Source: Pseudomonadaceae bacterium
Lineage (GTDB): Bacteria; Pseudomonadota; Alphaproteobacteria; UBA2136; UBA6156
Assembly (NCBI GenBank): GCA_947464215.1
Contig: CANHVX010000021.1
Location: 1 to 12,048 of the forward strand
Direction of reading: 5' to 3'
DNA length: 12,048 nucleotides
Both the position numbers and the translations under genes were made by a program. Each line of letters opens with the position of its first letter. Position 1 is the first letter of the stretch. Shown here piece by piece: positions 1-6,063 of this stretch. A model generated the notes under the pieces. It did not search any database. It was not told the origin of the DNA and saw only the letters and a program-made list of their open reading frames with translations.

Positions 1-20
1 GATTGGGTTACGATGCGGCG

Positions 21-1274
21 ATGATAAGCAGGGTTATGCGTTCGGCAACATGGTGGCGGCTTTGGTGCGCTGCGGGTGCTTGCACGCTCTCCATGCTTGC
101 CCCTGCGCCTGCGTTTGCCGCGAGCGGGGTTATCCCTTACGCGACCTATACAGTTGAGCAAAAAGAAATTCTGGGCCAGCTGCCGTGCAAATGGATTTCG
201 ATGGGGGGACGCATTGGCCCCAGCCACGGCGGCGGGCGCTATGACCTTTTGTGCAAAGGCGGCACCTGGGGCACGGTAAGCCTGTTTTTGGACCGCAAAG
301 GTGCGGATGGCATTGGGAATGTGCGGTTTATATATACGGATTGGAACCCCCAAATCCACCCCAACGCCGGCGAAGCGGTGATGGCGGAAGTGTTTTTGCA
401 GCACATTCTGAACCGCTTGGTGCCGGCGACCTTGGCAAAATCGGTGAGGGAAGCCTTTTGGGATGGCACGGCGGACGCGTGGATACGGGCGGGGGTTCGG
501 GTGACAGTTAGCCATGAAGAAAAGCCTAACCAAGTGTGGCGCAAAGTTGAGATTAGTGGCATGGGGCGGCCCACCCCTGGGCTGACCCGCGACGATTCGC
601 CCATGTTTGAGCGCCCTGCCGTGAGCACAGGATTGGTGCAAGATACGCCCCCCGCAAACACCGACGATGACACGCGTGTGCAGGCGCCTATCCACATTTT
701 GCCCAAGCCCGGTGCTGTGCCGATGAAGCCCTCGGCGGCGGGTGAGGGGCTTGCCGTGCCCGACAGCGCCCCGGCTTCGGCCCCGAAAGCGTTAATTCCG
801 GCCGCCCCGGCCGAGCTGAACACGGCGCCTGCTGCGGAAACGTTGGTGCCCATAAAGGCGCCGCCGGTTATCTCGGCCAGTTTGGTGCCGGATGCCGATA
901 TGCTGACCCGCGGGCGTGCCAAAGCCCCCAGCAATTTTGATTTCTACAACAAAGCTGAGGCTTTGACGCGGGCGGAGGAAATACGCGCCCTGGGAACCGT
1001 GACCGCCACCACCCCCGGCGTGAAGCCCGTGGTGCGCGATGGCAGCGCGGTGCAAGCCCCGCCTGCCGTAAGCGGGCCCTCGGTTGCGCCGATGGACAGC
1101 CCTGCGGCAGCGGCACCGGTTGCCTCCCCCGTGGTGCCCCCTGCCGCCGCTCCGGCGCTTCCCCAAGACAAAGCGCCGCGTGCGTTGCCGCAACTGCAAT
1201 TTGTGCCGCGTGCCGAGCCGTTGGACACCACCAAAGATGTTATTCAATTTGAAGATGATAAAAGCGCTTTGTAA
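21..1274 (+). CDS. Exported protein of unknown function with Pro/Ala-rich C-terminal half
   Basis: I do not recognise this protein. Read from ATG 21 it has 417 residues. It starts with a basic segment and then a hydrophobic stretch ending in Ala-Phe-Ala near residue 33, a typical Sec signal peptide, so it is probably periplasmic or surface-exposed. A compact region follows at about residues 37-181, rich in Gly, Trp and aromatics, with two cysteines (56 and 78) that could form a disulfide. From about residue 182 to the end the chain is dominated by Pro, Ala and Val and looks disordered, like a wall-spanning linker; the last dozen residues are acidic. ATG 36 is an alternative start with an AGCAGG sequence just upstream, and it keeps the signal peptide. 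A TTG at 3 is also in frame and I cannot see further upstream. The gene is followed by an intrinsic terminator, so it probably ends its transcription unit. Confidence 0.75.
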   Translation: MISRVMRSATWWRLWCAAGACTLSMLAPAPAFAASGVIPYATYTVEQKEILGQLPCKWISMGGRIGPSHGGGRYDLLCKGGTWGTVSLFLDRKGADGIGNVRFIYTDWNPQIHPNAGEAVMAEVFLQHILNRLVPATLAKSVREAFWDGTADAWIRAGVRVTVSHEEKPNQVWRKVEISGMGRPTPGLTRDDSPMFERPAVSTGLVQDTPPANTDDDTRVQAPIHILPKPGAVPMKPSAAGEGLAVPDSAPASAPKALIPAAPAELNTAPAAETLVPIKAPPVISASLVPDADMLTRGRAKAPSNFDFYNKAEALTRAEEIRALGTVTATTPGVKPVVRDGSAVQAPPAVSGPSVAPMDSPAAAAPVASPVVPPAAAPALPQDKAPRALPQLQFVPRAEPLDTTKDVIQFEDDKSAL

Positions 1275-1284
1275 ACATGCATAG

Positions 1285-1322
1285 GCGCCTGTGTTGTGGG
1301 CAGGCCCCTCTTTCTTTTTTTT
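1285..1322 (+). terminator. Intrinsic terminator after the exported protein gene
   Basis: Bases 1285-1292 (GGCGCCTG) pair with 1302-1309 (CAGGCCCC) with one C-C mismatch, leaving a nine-base loop. A nearly pure T run extends from 1310 to 1322. It lies 10 bases after the stop codon, as expected of a rho-independent terminator, and separates the first gene from icd. Confidence 0.7.
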
Positions 1323-1368
1323 GTGCGTTGCGGCATGGTGTGTGGAAACAACATAATGAGGTTTTGAG

Positions 1369-2823
1369 ATGGCTCTGACAAAAATTTCTGTGGCAAAAGG
1401 CGATGGCATCGGGCCGGAAATTATGGATGCGACCCTTGAGGTTTTGCAGGCTGCGGGTGCCCAGCTGGACTATGAATTTATTGATCTTGGCGAACAGGTG
1501 TTCCTGCGCGGGATTATGAATGGCATTGACCCGCAGGCGTGGGAGAGCATCCGCACCAACCGGTTGCTGCTGAAAGCGCCCATTACCACCCCGCAAGGTG
1601 GTGGTTACAAAAGCGTGAACGTGACCATGCGCAAGGCCTTTGGCCAATATGCCAACGTGCGCCCGGTGCGCACGTTTGACGGCTTTGTGCCCAGCAAGCA
1701 CAAAGGTGTGGATATGGTGATTGTGCGGGAAAATGAAGAAAGCTTGTATGCGGGGATTGAGTATCGGCAGACACGCGACACGTGCCATGGGGTGAAGTTG
1801 ATTTCGCGCACCGGAACCGAGCTGATTGTGCGCTATGCGTTTGAATATGCCCGCGCCAATGGCCGCAAAAAGGTGACGTGTTTGATTAAAGACAACATTA
1901 TGAAAATTACGGATGGCCTGTTCCACCAGGTGTTTGACCTGATTGGTGCGGAATACCCCGACATTGTGAAAGACAGCCTGATTGTTGATATTGGCATGGC
2001 GCGCATTGCCGATACACCCGAAAAATTTGACGTGATTGTGACGGAAAACCTCTATGGCGATATTGTTTCTGACATCGCCAGCCAAGTGGCAGGCAGTGTG
2101 GGCCTTGCCGGGAGTATGAACCTGGGCGTGGGCTGTGCCATGTTTGAAGCTGTGCACGGCAGCGCGCCTGATATTGCCGGCAAGGGCATTGCGAACCCGA
2201 GTGGGCTTATCAATGCGGCTGTATTAATGCTTTACCATGTAGGGCAAGGCGATGTGGCGGCTAAAATTGGGAATGCGTTGTTGGTGACCTTGGAAAAAGG
2301 GCAGCACACGGGCGACATTGCGGTTGATAAAAGCAAGGCGCTTTCCACCCAGCAATTTGCCCACGCCGTAATTGGCAACCTTGGACAAACCCCCACAAAA
2401 CTAACCCCGTTTGCCAGTGTGCGCGGCAAAGGCGTGGTGATGCCAAACCCCAAAACAACCACCCAAAGCAAGCGCACCAAGCGTTTGGTGGGCGTGGATG
2501 TGTTCATTGATGCCGATACGGTTGATTCTATGGCCTTGGGCACGAAAATTGCGCAAGCCGGCACCCCTGTGTTGCCTTTGCAACTTATGAGCAGCCGCGG
2601 CATGGCCATGTTTGACCCCAAACACCCTTCCAAAAAGCCTGAAACCGAAGCTGTAACCGACCTGTGGGCGTGCCGGTTTGTGGGAGATGAAGGAAAAATT
2701 TCTAACCTTGATGTGCGCACCGTGTTGGGAAACCTTGAAGGGCTGGGTATTGATTGGGTAAAAACCGAAAACCTTTATACTTTTGATGGTGTTGTGGGCT
2801 TTTCGGGGCGCCATGGTGCTTAA
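1369..2823 (+). CDS. icd: Isocitrate dehydrogenase, Thermus/Rickettsia-type with extra C-terminal domain
   Basis: Oxidative decarboxylation of isocitrate to 2-oxoglutarate in the TCA cycle; cytoplasmic. The 484 residues begin with the family opening (GDGIGPEI at 11-18). The substrate loop has Ser82, Asn84, Arg88 and Arg98. RENEESLYAGIEY (120-132) supplies the catalytic Arg and Tyr127. Lys174 sits in the CLIKDNIMK segment, and Asp231 and Asp235 are the expected metal ligands. The cofactor loop reads HGSAPDIAGKGIANP (263-277). The core ends near residue 340. The remaining ~140 residues are the extra domain found in Thermus and in many alphaproteobacterial enzymes, which explains why the protein is longer than E. 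coli Icd (416 residues). The loop residues Asp268-Ile269 match those of NAD-dependent isopropylmalate dehydrogenase rather than the Lys-Tyr of E. coli NADP-Icd, so NAD use is possible. The start is fixed by GAGG at 1358-1361, seven bases upstream. It stands alone between a terminator and a 200-base gap. Confidence 0.95.
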   Translation: MALTKISVAKGDGIGPEIMDATLEVLQAAGAQLDYEFIDLGEQVFLRGIMNGIDPQAWESIRTNRLLLKAPITTPQGGGYKSVNVTMRKAFGQYANVRPVRTFDGFVPSKHKGVDMVIVRENEESLYAGIEYRQTRDTCHGVKLISRTGTELIVRYAFEYARANGRKKVTCLIKDNIMKITDGLFHQVFDLIGAEYPDIVKDSLIVDIGMARIADTPEKFDVIVTENLYGDIVSDIASQVAGSVGLAGSMNLGVGCAMFEAVHGSAPDIAGKGIANPSGLINAAVLMLYHVGQGDVAAKIGNALLVTLEKGQHTGDIAVDKSKALSTQQFAHAVIGNLGQTPTKLTPFASVRGKGVVMPNPKTTTQSKRTKRLVGVDVFIDADTVDSMALGTKIAQAGTPVLPLQLMSSRGMAMFDPKHPSKKPETEAVTDLWACRFVGDEGKISNLDVRTVLGNLEGLGIDWVKTENLYTFDGVVGFSGRHGA

Positions 2824-2848
2824 GGGCATTGTTGCCGGAGAAACACAT

Positions 2849-2923
2849 ATGGCGTATAAAGGACGCCAATGGTGCGGCAAGGTTAAGCAAACTGTAAGGT
2901 TTGTGCTTGCTTGGCCCACCTGA
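2849..2923 (+). CDS. Possible 24-codon small ORF between icd and pal
   Basis: An ATG at 2849 is preceded at a good distance (8 bases) by GGAG (2837-2840) and opens 24 codons ending in TGA at 2921-2923. The predicted peptide begins MAYKGRQW and is basic with one Cys and three Trp/Phe in its length. Bases 2850-2855 (TGGCGT) and 2863-2868 (ACGCCA) form a perfect six-pair hairpin right at the start codon, which could limit translation. I recognise no family. The only support is the Shine-Dalgarno site, so this may be chance. Confidence 0.2.
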   Translation: MAYKGRQWCGKVKQTVRFVLAWPT

Positions 2924-2935
2924 TGTGCGTATGTT
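2907..2935 (+). promoter_or_regulatory. Candidate sigma70-type promoter of pal
   Basis: TTGCTT (2907-2912) and TATGTT (2930-2935) are exactly 17 bases apart and would start transcription near 2942. Matches to consensus are only moderate. The -35/-10 region overlaps an inverted repeat (GGCCCA 2913-2918, TGGGCC 2935-2940) that might be an operator. The resulting leader (about 2942-3025) is rich in A and C and poor in structure, which suits a strongly translated lipoprotein mRNA. Confidence 0.3.
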
Positions 2936-3025
2936 GGGCCCACGCGTAGGGAATTTGCGCTAAGCAAAAGACCAAACCCGCGAGAAAACTAACGCAAACA
3001 CCAACGACAAAACGAGGACGAGACG

Positions 3026-3559
3026 ATGACCAAGCTCCCCATCAAATTCGGTATGCTCGCGGTTGTGACGGCTCTGGCCGGTTGCTCCTGCTTGAAGAGC
3101 CCAGACCTGGATGTAGCCCCCAATGCCAAAGGCAGCAAGTATGGCGACAGCGCCTACGGCAAAAACGGCATGCGCGGCGAAGCCAACAGCGCTGACGTGC
3201 GTGATAAGTTCCAAAATGAATTCGTCAAGGGCGGCCTTGACAGCGTTTACTTTGACTACGACAGCGCTGCTATCCGTGCCGACGCTGAAGCTAACCTCAA
3301 CAAATTTGTTGAGTTTGCCAAAGCCAACGGCGTGAAGGGCGTTAATGTTGAAGGCCACGCCGACGAGCGCGGTACCCGCGAATACAACCTGGCCTTGGGC
3401 GACCGCCGTGCTGTTGCTATCAAGCGCTTCTTGGTGGGTGCTGGCTTGGATGCCAACCAATTCACCACCATCAGCTACGGCAAAGAGCGCCCAGCTGTTG
3501 AAGGCCACGATGAAGCGGCCTGGGGCAAGAACCGCCGCGGCGTTCTGGTTCTGCAATAG
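3026..3559 (+). CDS. pal: Peptidoglycan-associated lipoprotein Pal
   Basis: Outer-membrane lipoprotein that binds peptidoglycan and, in the Tol-Pal system, links the outer membrane to the wall during constriction. The 177 residues start with a lipoprotein signal peptide ending in the lipobox LAGC, giving lipidated Cys20. A flexible linker follows to about residue 70. The OmpA-like domain spans about 72-177 and has the hallmark VYFDYDS, the peptidoglycan-binding GHADERGTREYN (110-121, Asp113) and the LGDRRA arginines (127-128). It ends with the usual NRRGVLVLQ. The start is set by GAGG at 3014-3017. Codons here favour C at wobble positions more than in icd, as expected of a highly expressed gene. 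cpoB and tilS follow on the same strand, but the gene before it is icd, not tolB, so the tolQRAB genes must be elsewhere. Confidence 0.95.
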   Translation: MTKLPIKFGMLAVVTALAGCSCLKSPDLDVAPNAKGSKYGDSAYGKNGMRGEANSADVRDKFQNEFVKGGLDSVYFDYDSAAIRADAEANLNKFVEFAKANGVKGVNVEGHADERGTREYNLALGDRRAVAIKRFLVGAGLDANQFTTISYGKERPAVEGHDEAAWGKNRRGVLVLQ

Positions 3560-3569
3560 TTACCCCTTA

Positions 3570-3589
3570 GCGTAACCTTTGGTTGACGC
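3570..3589 (+). other. Hairpin directly before the cpoB start codon
   Basis: GCGTAACC (3570-3577) pairs with GGTTGACGC (3581-3589), with one bulged G and a three-base loop. It ends two bases before ATG 3592. There is no T run after it, so it is not a normal terminator. It could protect the 3' end of pal mRNA or damp translation of cpoB, giving more Pal than CpoB. Confidence 0.45.
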
Positions 3590-3591
3590 TG

Positions 3592-4479
3592 ATGGTCTTT
3601 CGCCTGCGCCCTGCAACTGTTGTGGTTACCTTGGCTTTTGCTTCGGTAGCTACGCAGGTTGTAGTGGCGCAGGCTGTTTCTATTGATGCCTCAAGTTTGA
3701 ATCTTCGCCTGCAAGCAATTGAAAAAAGGCTTGGTGCGGCAGAAGCCCGCAATGTGAGCACTGGGGCTGGGTATGCGGTTGGTGCTGCTTCAAACCCTGC
3801 AGCCAATGCCTATGGCATGGCAGACCTTGACCGCCGGATGGAAGAGCTGGAACAGGAAAATAGCCAGCAATCTGGCAGTATTGAACGTATCCAGTTTGCG
3901 ATTGAAAAAGTGGCCCAGCGTTTAGATGATGTAACGCGTGACTTAGATATGCGGTTGAATGAGTTGGAAGCCCGCGCGGCGCGTTTGGAAGCGGGCCGGA
4001 TGGTTGCGCCACCTGCGGCAGCGCTTGTTGGTGCTGGCAGCCCCACGACTGTTGCGCCTGTTGTGGCGAAGCCTTCGGTTTCTGTGAGTATTCCCGCAAC
4101 GATGGCGCCTGCTGACCATTTTAGCAAGGCCTATGCCTTCCTTACCGCTGCGGATTACCCGACTGCCCAAGCATGGCTTGAGGAATTTGTGAAGCGTTAC
4201 CCGAAAGATAAGCAGGCCGACGACGCCTATTACTGGCTGGGAGAGACGCGTCTGGTTCAGAATAATTATCCGGCGGCGGTTCAGGCTTTTCGTGATGGGT
4301 TGCGGGCGTTTCCCCAAGGGGCTAAGGCGCCGGCTAACCTCTTGAAAATGGGCATGGCATTGGAGCAAATGGGACAAAAAGATTTTGCCAAGGCGTCTTG
4401 GACTAAGCTTTTGAAAGATTACCCAAAAAGTAACGAGGCCGGCATTGCAAAAACACGACTGGCGGGGATAAAAGGGTAA
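3592..4479 (+). CDS. cpoB: Cell division coordinator CpoB (Tol-Pal system protein YbgF)
   Basis: Periplasmic TolA-associated protein; in E. coli it coordinates peptidoglycan synthesis with outer-membrane constriction. From ATG 3592 it has 295 residues. A signal peptide ends after Ala-Gln-Ala (residue 28). Short and then longer heptad-like coiled coils follow at about 35-52 and 78-135, matching the YbgF trimerisation region. A Pro/Ala/Val linker covers about 138-172. A C-terminal set of TPR repeats (about 175-290) has the typical YPKDKQADDAYYWLGE and YPKSNEAGIAKTRL segments. A TTG nine bases earlier (3583) is in frame but lies inside a hairpin, and the signal peptide looks more normal from 3592. 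Neither start has a clear Shine-Dalgarno site. It follows pal by 32 bases and tilS starts 7 bases after its stop, so the three are probably one transcription unit. Confidence 0.9.
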   Translation: MVFRLRPATVVVTLAFASVATQVVVAQAVSIDASSLNLRLQAIEKRLGAAEARNVSTGAGYAVGAASNPAANAYGMADLDRRMEELEQENSQQSGSIERIQFAIEKVAQRLDDVTRDLDMRLNELEARAARLEAGRMVAPPAAALVGAGSPTTVAPVVAKPSVSVSIPATMAPADHFSKAYAFLTAADYPTAQAWLEEFVKRYPKDKQADDAYYWLGETRLVQNNYPAAVQAFRDGLRAFPQGAKAPANLLKMGMALEQMGQKDFAKASWTKLLKDYPKSNEAGIAKTRLAGIKG

Positions 4480-4486
4480 TTTAATA

Positions 4487-5440
4487 ATGCCCCCTCTGGA
4501 TGAGCGTATGAGGGCCGGGTTGGCCCCGTTTTTTTCTGATCTATCAAGCCGTTGGCTGATTGGGTTTAGCGGCGGGGGCGACAGCATGGCGTTGGTGACA
4601 GCCTTGCTTGCGCAGGGGCTTCAGGAACGGATTATTCTTGGACATTTCAACCATTTATGGAGTGATTGGGGGCATGAGGCGGAGCGGTGGGTGCGGGATT
4701 ATGCTTTGGCGCACAATTTGCCGCTGATTGTGGGACAAGATGTTGAAAAGTATGATAAAAACTTAGAGGCGCGGGCGCGGGATGTGCGGTATGCTTTTTT
4801 TAAACATGCATGTGATATGAATGGTTTACGTGGCGTTTTGATTGCGCATACGCGCACAGATGTGGCGGAAAGTTTTCTGATTCGGGCGGGAAAAGGCAGT
4901 GGATTGAAGGGGTTATCGGCTATGCATGCGGATGTTTTTGTGGAAGGTGTGCGTGTTGGCAGGCCATTTTTGGGGTTTGGGCGCGAGGAATTACGATTAT
5001 ATTTGAAAGGTTTAGACCAAGAATGGTTGGATGACCCTGAAACTATAAGCCAGCGTTCTCGCTTACGGCATATTTGGGAAGATATTGAAAAATCAGGTGT
5101 TTCTGAGCATGGTTTGGCAGCTTCGGCGGCGGCGCTGGAGAGGGCTGAAACGGCGCTAAGTGCCCTTTTGGCGCCGCTGATTGAGGCGACTGTGACCCAT
5201 CATGAGGGGCGGGGGGATGTCTCGATTTTGCGGTCTGTGTTTAGGGATTATCCGGAGGAGATTGGGTGCCGCATGTTGGCGCATGCCCAGCAGGTTTTGT
5301 TGCCGGGCACGATGATTGCGCGGACGCAACAGCGTTTGGCGTTGCGTTTGCGTATCTGCAATGAGGTGGGGGGGAAGGCGATGCTGGGCGGGGTGACCTA
5401 TGTGTGGGACGCGACGTGTGTGGTGGCGCGGCGGGGTTGA
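4487..5440 (+). CDS. tilS: tRNA(Ile)-lysidine synthetase TilS, divergent and short
   Basis: TilS modifies C34 of the CAU-anticodon tRNA(Ile) with lysine, using ATP, so that it reads AUA; it is normally essential. The 317 residues carry the PP-loop SGGGDS (28-33), HFNH (53-56, where HvNHgLR is usual), the RARDVRY block (96-102) that follows the PP-loop domain in the family, GSGLKGLSAM (137-146) and a DDPET...RSRLRH segment (182-195) matching the usual DPSN...RxRxR. The second signature is changed: AHTRTDVAES (120-129) where AHHxDDQAET is usual. It also seems to lack the C-terminal tRNA-binding domain found in longer homologues. AAAGGG at 4471-4476 overlaps the cpoB stop and serves as ribosome site. 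Its place behind pal and cpoB supports the assignment; the ftsH gene that often follows is absent. Confidence 0.82.
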   Translation: MPPLDERMRAGLAPFFSDLSSRWLIGFSGGGDSMALVTALLAQGLQERIILGHFNHLWSDWGHEAERWVRDYALAHNLPLIVGQDVEKYDKNLEARARDVRYAFFKHACDMNGLRGVLIAHTRTDVAESFLIRAGKGSGLKGLSAMHADVFVEGVRVGRPFLGFGREELRLYLKGLDQEWLDDPETISQRSRLRHIWEDIEKSGVSEHGLAASAAALERAETALSALLAPLIEATVTHHEGRGDVSILRSVFRDYPEEIGCRMLAHAQQVLLPGTMIARTQQRLALRLRICNEVGGKAMLGGVTYVWDATCVVARRG

Positions 5441-5487
5441 ATGTGACAGGGGCCGGGATGACGGCTTGCTGTGACCTTTTCGGGGGA

Positions 5488-5599
5488 GTGGGTGTGCTTG
5501 GGGCTGCGAGATTCCCGATAGTGGGTTTGCTTGGCGCGCGTTCCGCTTGCCGAGCAAACCATGCTTCGGGAATGACAAAAGGAAGGGTTTTTGGCTGCG
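5488..5599 (+). repeat. Palindromic repeat element, copy A
   Basis: A 112-base element almost identical to copy B; a 59-base core (5533-5591) is identical in both. It folds into a long hairpin: ATTCCCG (5511-5517) pairs with CGGGAAT (5567-5573), and after symmetric six-base internal loops GGTTTGCT (5524-5531) pairs with AGCAAACC (5553-5560), extended by GGC/GCC. Such structures are typical of non-autonomous palindromic elements; no transposase is near. Confidence 0.8.
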
Positions 5600-5690
5600 T
5601 TGTTTTGGTGGGGTTTTTGGAGGGTTTTGGGGGGCTTTGTTTGACCCGATTGCTTCGTCGGTTTGGCTTGGAGGGCTTCGGTTATTGATG

Positions 5691-5714
5691 GTCCCGGCCT
5701 GCGCCGGGATGACG
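5691..5714. repeat. Short IPAQAGT-type palindrome
   Basis: A perfect CCCGGC/GCCGGG inverted repeat around CTGC, followed by ATGACG. Read on the - strand it begins CGTCATCCCGGCGCAGG. It resembles the small dispersed repeats common in alphaproteobacterial genomes, which read as IPAQAG when translated. Confidence 0.7.
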
Positions 5715-5761
5715 CCTCGCAATGACGGTTTCCCTCCTTGGGGACTGCGTTGTTTGGTGGT

Positions 5762-5800
5762 GGTTCGCTCAAGATTGCCGCGCTTCGCTCGCAATGACCC
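5762..5800. repeat. Short GTCATTGCGAGCG-type dispersed repeat
   Basis: Read on the - strand this begins GTCATTGCGAGCGAAGCGCG and continues with GGCAATCTTGAGCGAACC. ATTGC (5774-5778) and GCAAT (5791-5795) form its inverted repeat. It resembles a widespread family of dispersed repeats of Rickettsiales and other alphaproteobacteria. Identification is from memory, not a search. Confidence 0.6.
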
Positions 5801-5824
5801 ATCCGGGGGGGGGCTGCGTTGGGG

Positions 5825-5936
5825 GTGGGTGTGCTTGGGGTGGCTGGATTCCAGATAGCGGGTTTGCTTTGGCGCGCGTTCCGCTTGCCGAGCAAACCAT
5901 GCTTCGGGAATGACAAAAGGAAGGGTTTTGGCTGCG
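5825..5936 (+). repeat. Palindromic repeat element, copy B
   Basis: Second copy of the 112-base element, 337 bases after copy A. The 59-base core (5871-5929) is identical to copy A. The left arm differs: the outer stem sequence ATTCCAG no longer fully matches CGGGAAT (5905-5911), while the inner stem GGTTTGCT/AGCAAACC (5861-5868, 5891-5898) is intact. Both copies are followed by a CCTCGC(A/T)ATGACGGTTTCCC module, so the duplicated unit is larger than the element. Confidence 0.8.
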
Positions 5937-6020
5937 CTTTTCTATGGGGCTCTCCTCGCTATGACGGTTTCCCCCTTGGGGGTTTGGGCGACGGGGGTGC
6001 TGCAAAAAGTGTCAGGGTAG

Positions 6021-6047
6021 TTGACAGGTTTGTGAATTTTTGACAAT
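6021..6047 (+). promoter_or_regulatory. Possible promoter of the Kelch-like gene
   Basis: A perfect TTGACA lies at 6021-6026 and a second at 6040-6045. The first can pair with GACAAT (6042-6047) as a -10, but the 15-base spacing is short. The second has no good -10. If the first is used, transcription would start near 6054 and leave a very short leader before ATG 6064, for which I see no Shine-Dalgarno site. Confidence 0.3.
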
Positions 6048-6063
6048 CTTCTCCCATGCTCCC

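Larger units (their letters stand above)
5441..6020. repeat. Gene-free mosaic of short palindromic repeats
   Basis: I see no convincing gene here; ORFs in several frames are read through repeats and are Gly/Trp- or Pro/Ser-rich. The stretch contains seven modules that end in ATGAC on the + strand (5458, 5572, 5709, 5722, 5794, 5910, 5961). These include an IPAQAGT-type palindrome, a GTCATTGCGAGCG-type palindrome, and two copies of a longer hairpin element. All modules face the same way. It occupies the place where ftsH is often found. A run of nine G lies at 5805-5813. Confidence 0.8.

Noticed and set aside
1328..1357. TTGCGG and CATAAT as an icd promoter (18-base spacing)
   Set aside because: Transcription would begin near 1364, after the GAGG ribosome site at 1358-1361, which would then not be in the mRNA. 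The real promoter is probably different or the match is chance.
2885..2908. AAGCAAAC/GTTTGTGCTT hairpin after icd as a terminator
   Set aside because: The stem has a two-base bulge and is not followed by a T run, so it is not a convincing intrinsic terminator.
5488..5936. CRISPR array
   Set aside because: Only two widely spaced copies of a long hairpin element exist, with no regular spacers and no cas genes.
5156..6005. Several ORFs of 60-212 codons in the repeat region on both strands
   Set aside because: They read through palindromic repeats, giving phrases typical of such repeats, and have no ribosome sites or recognisable domains.
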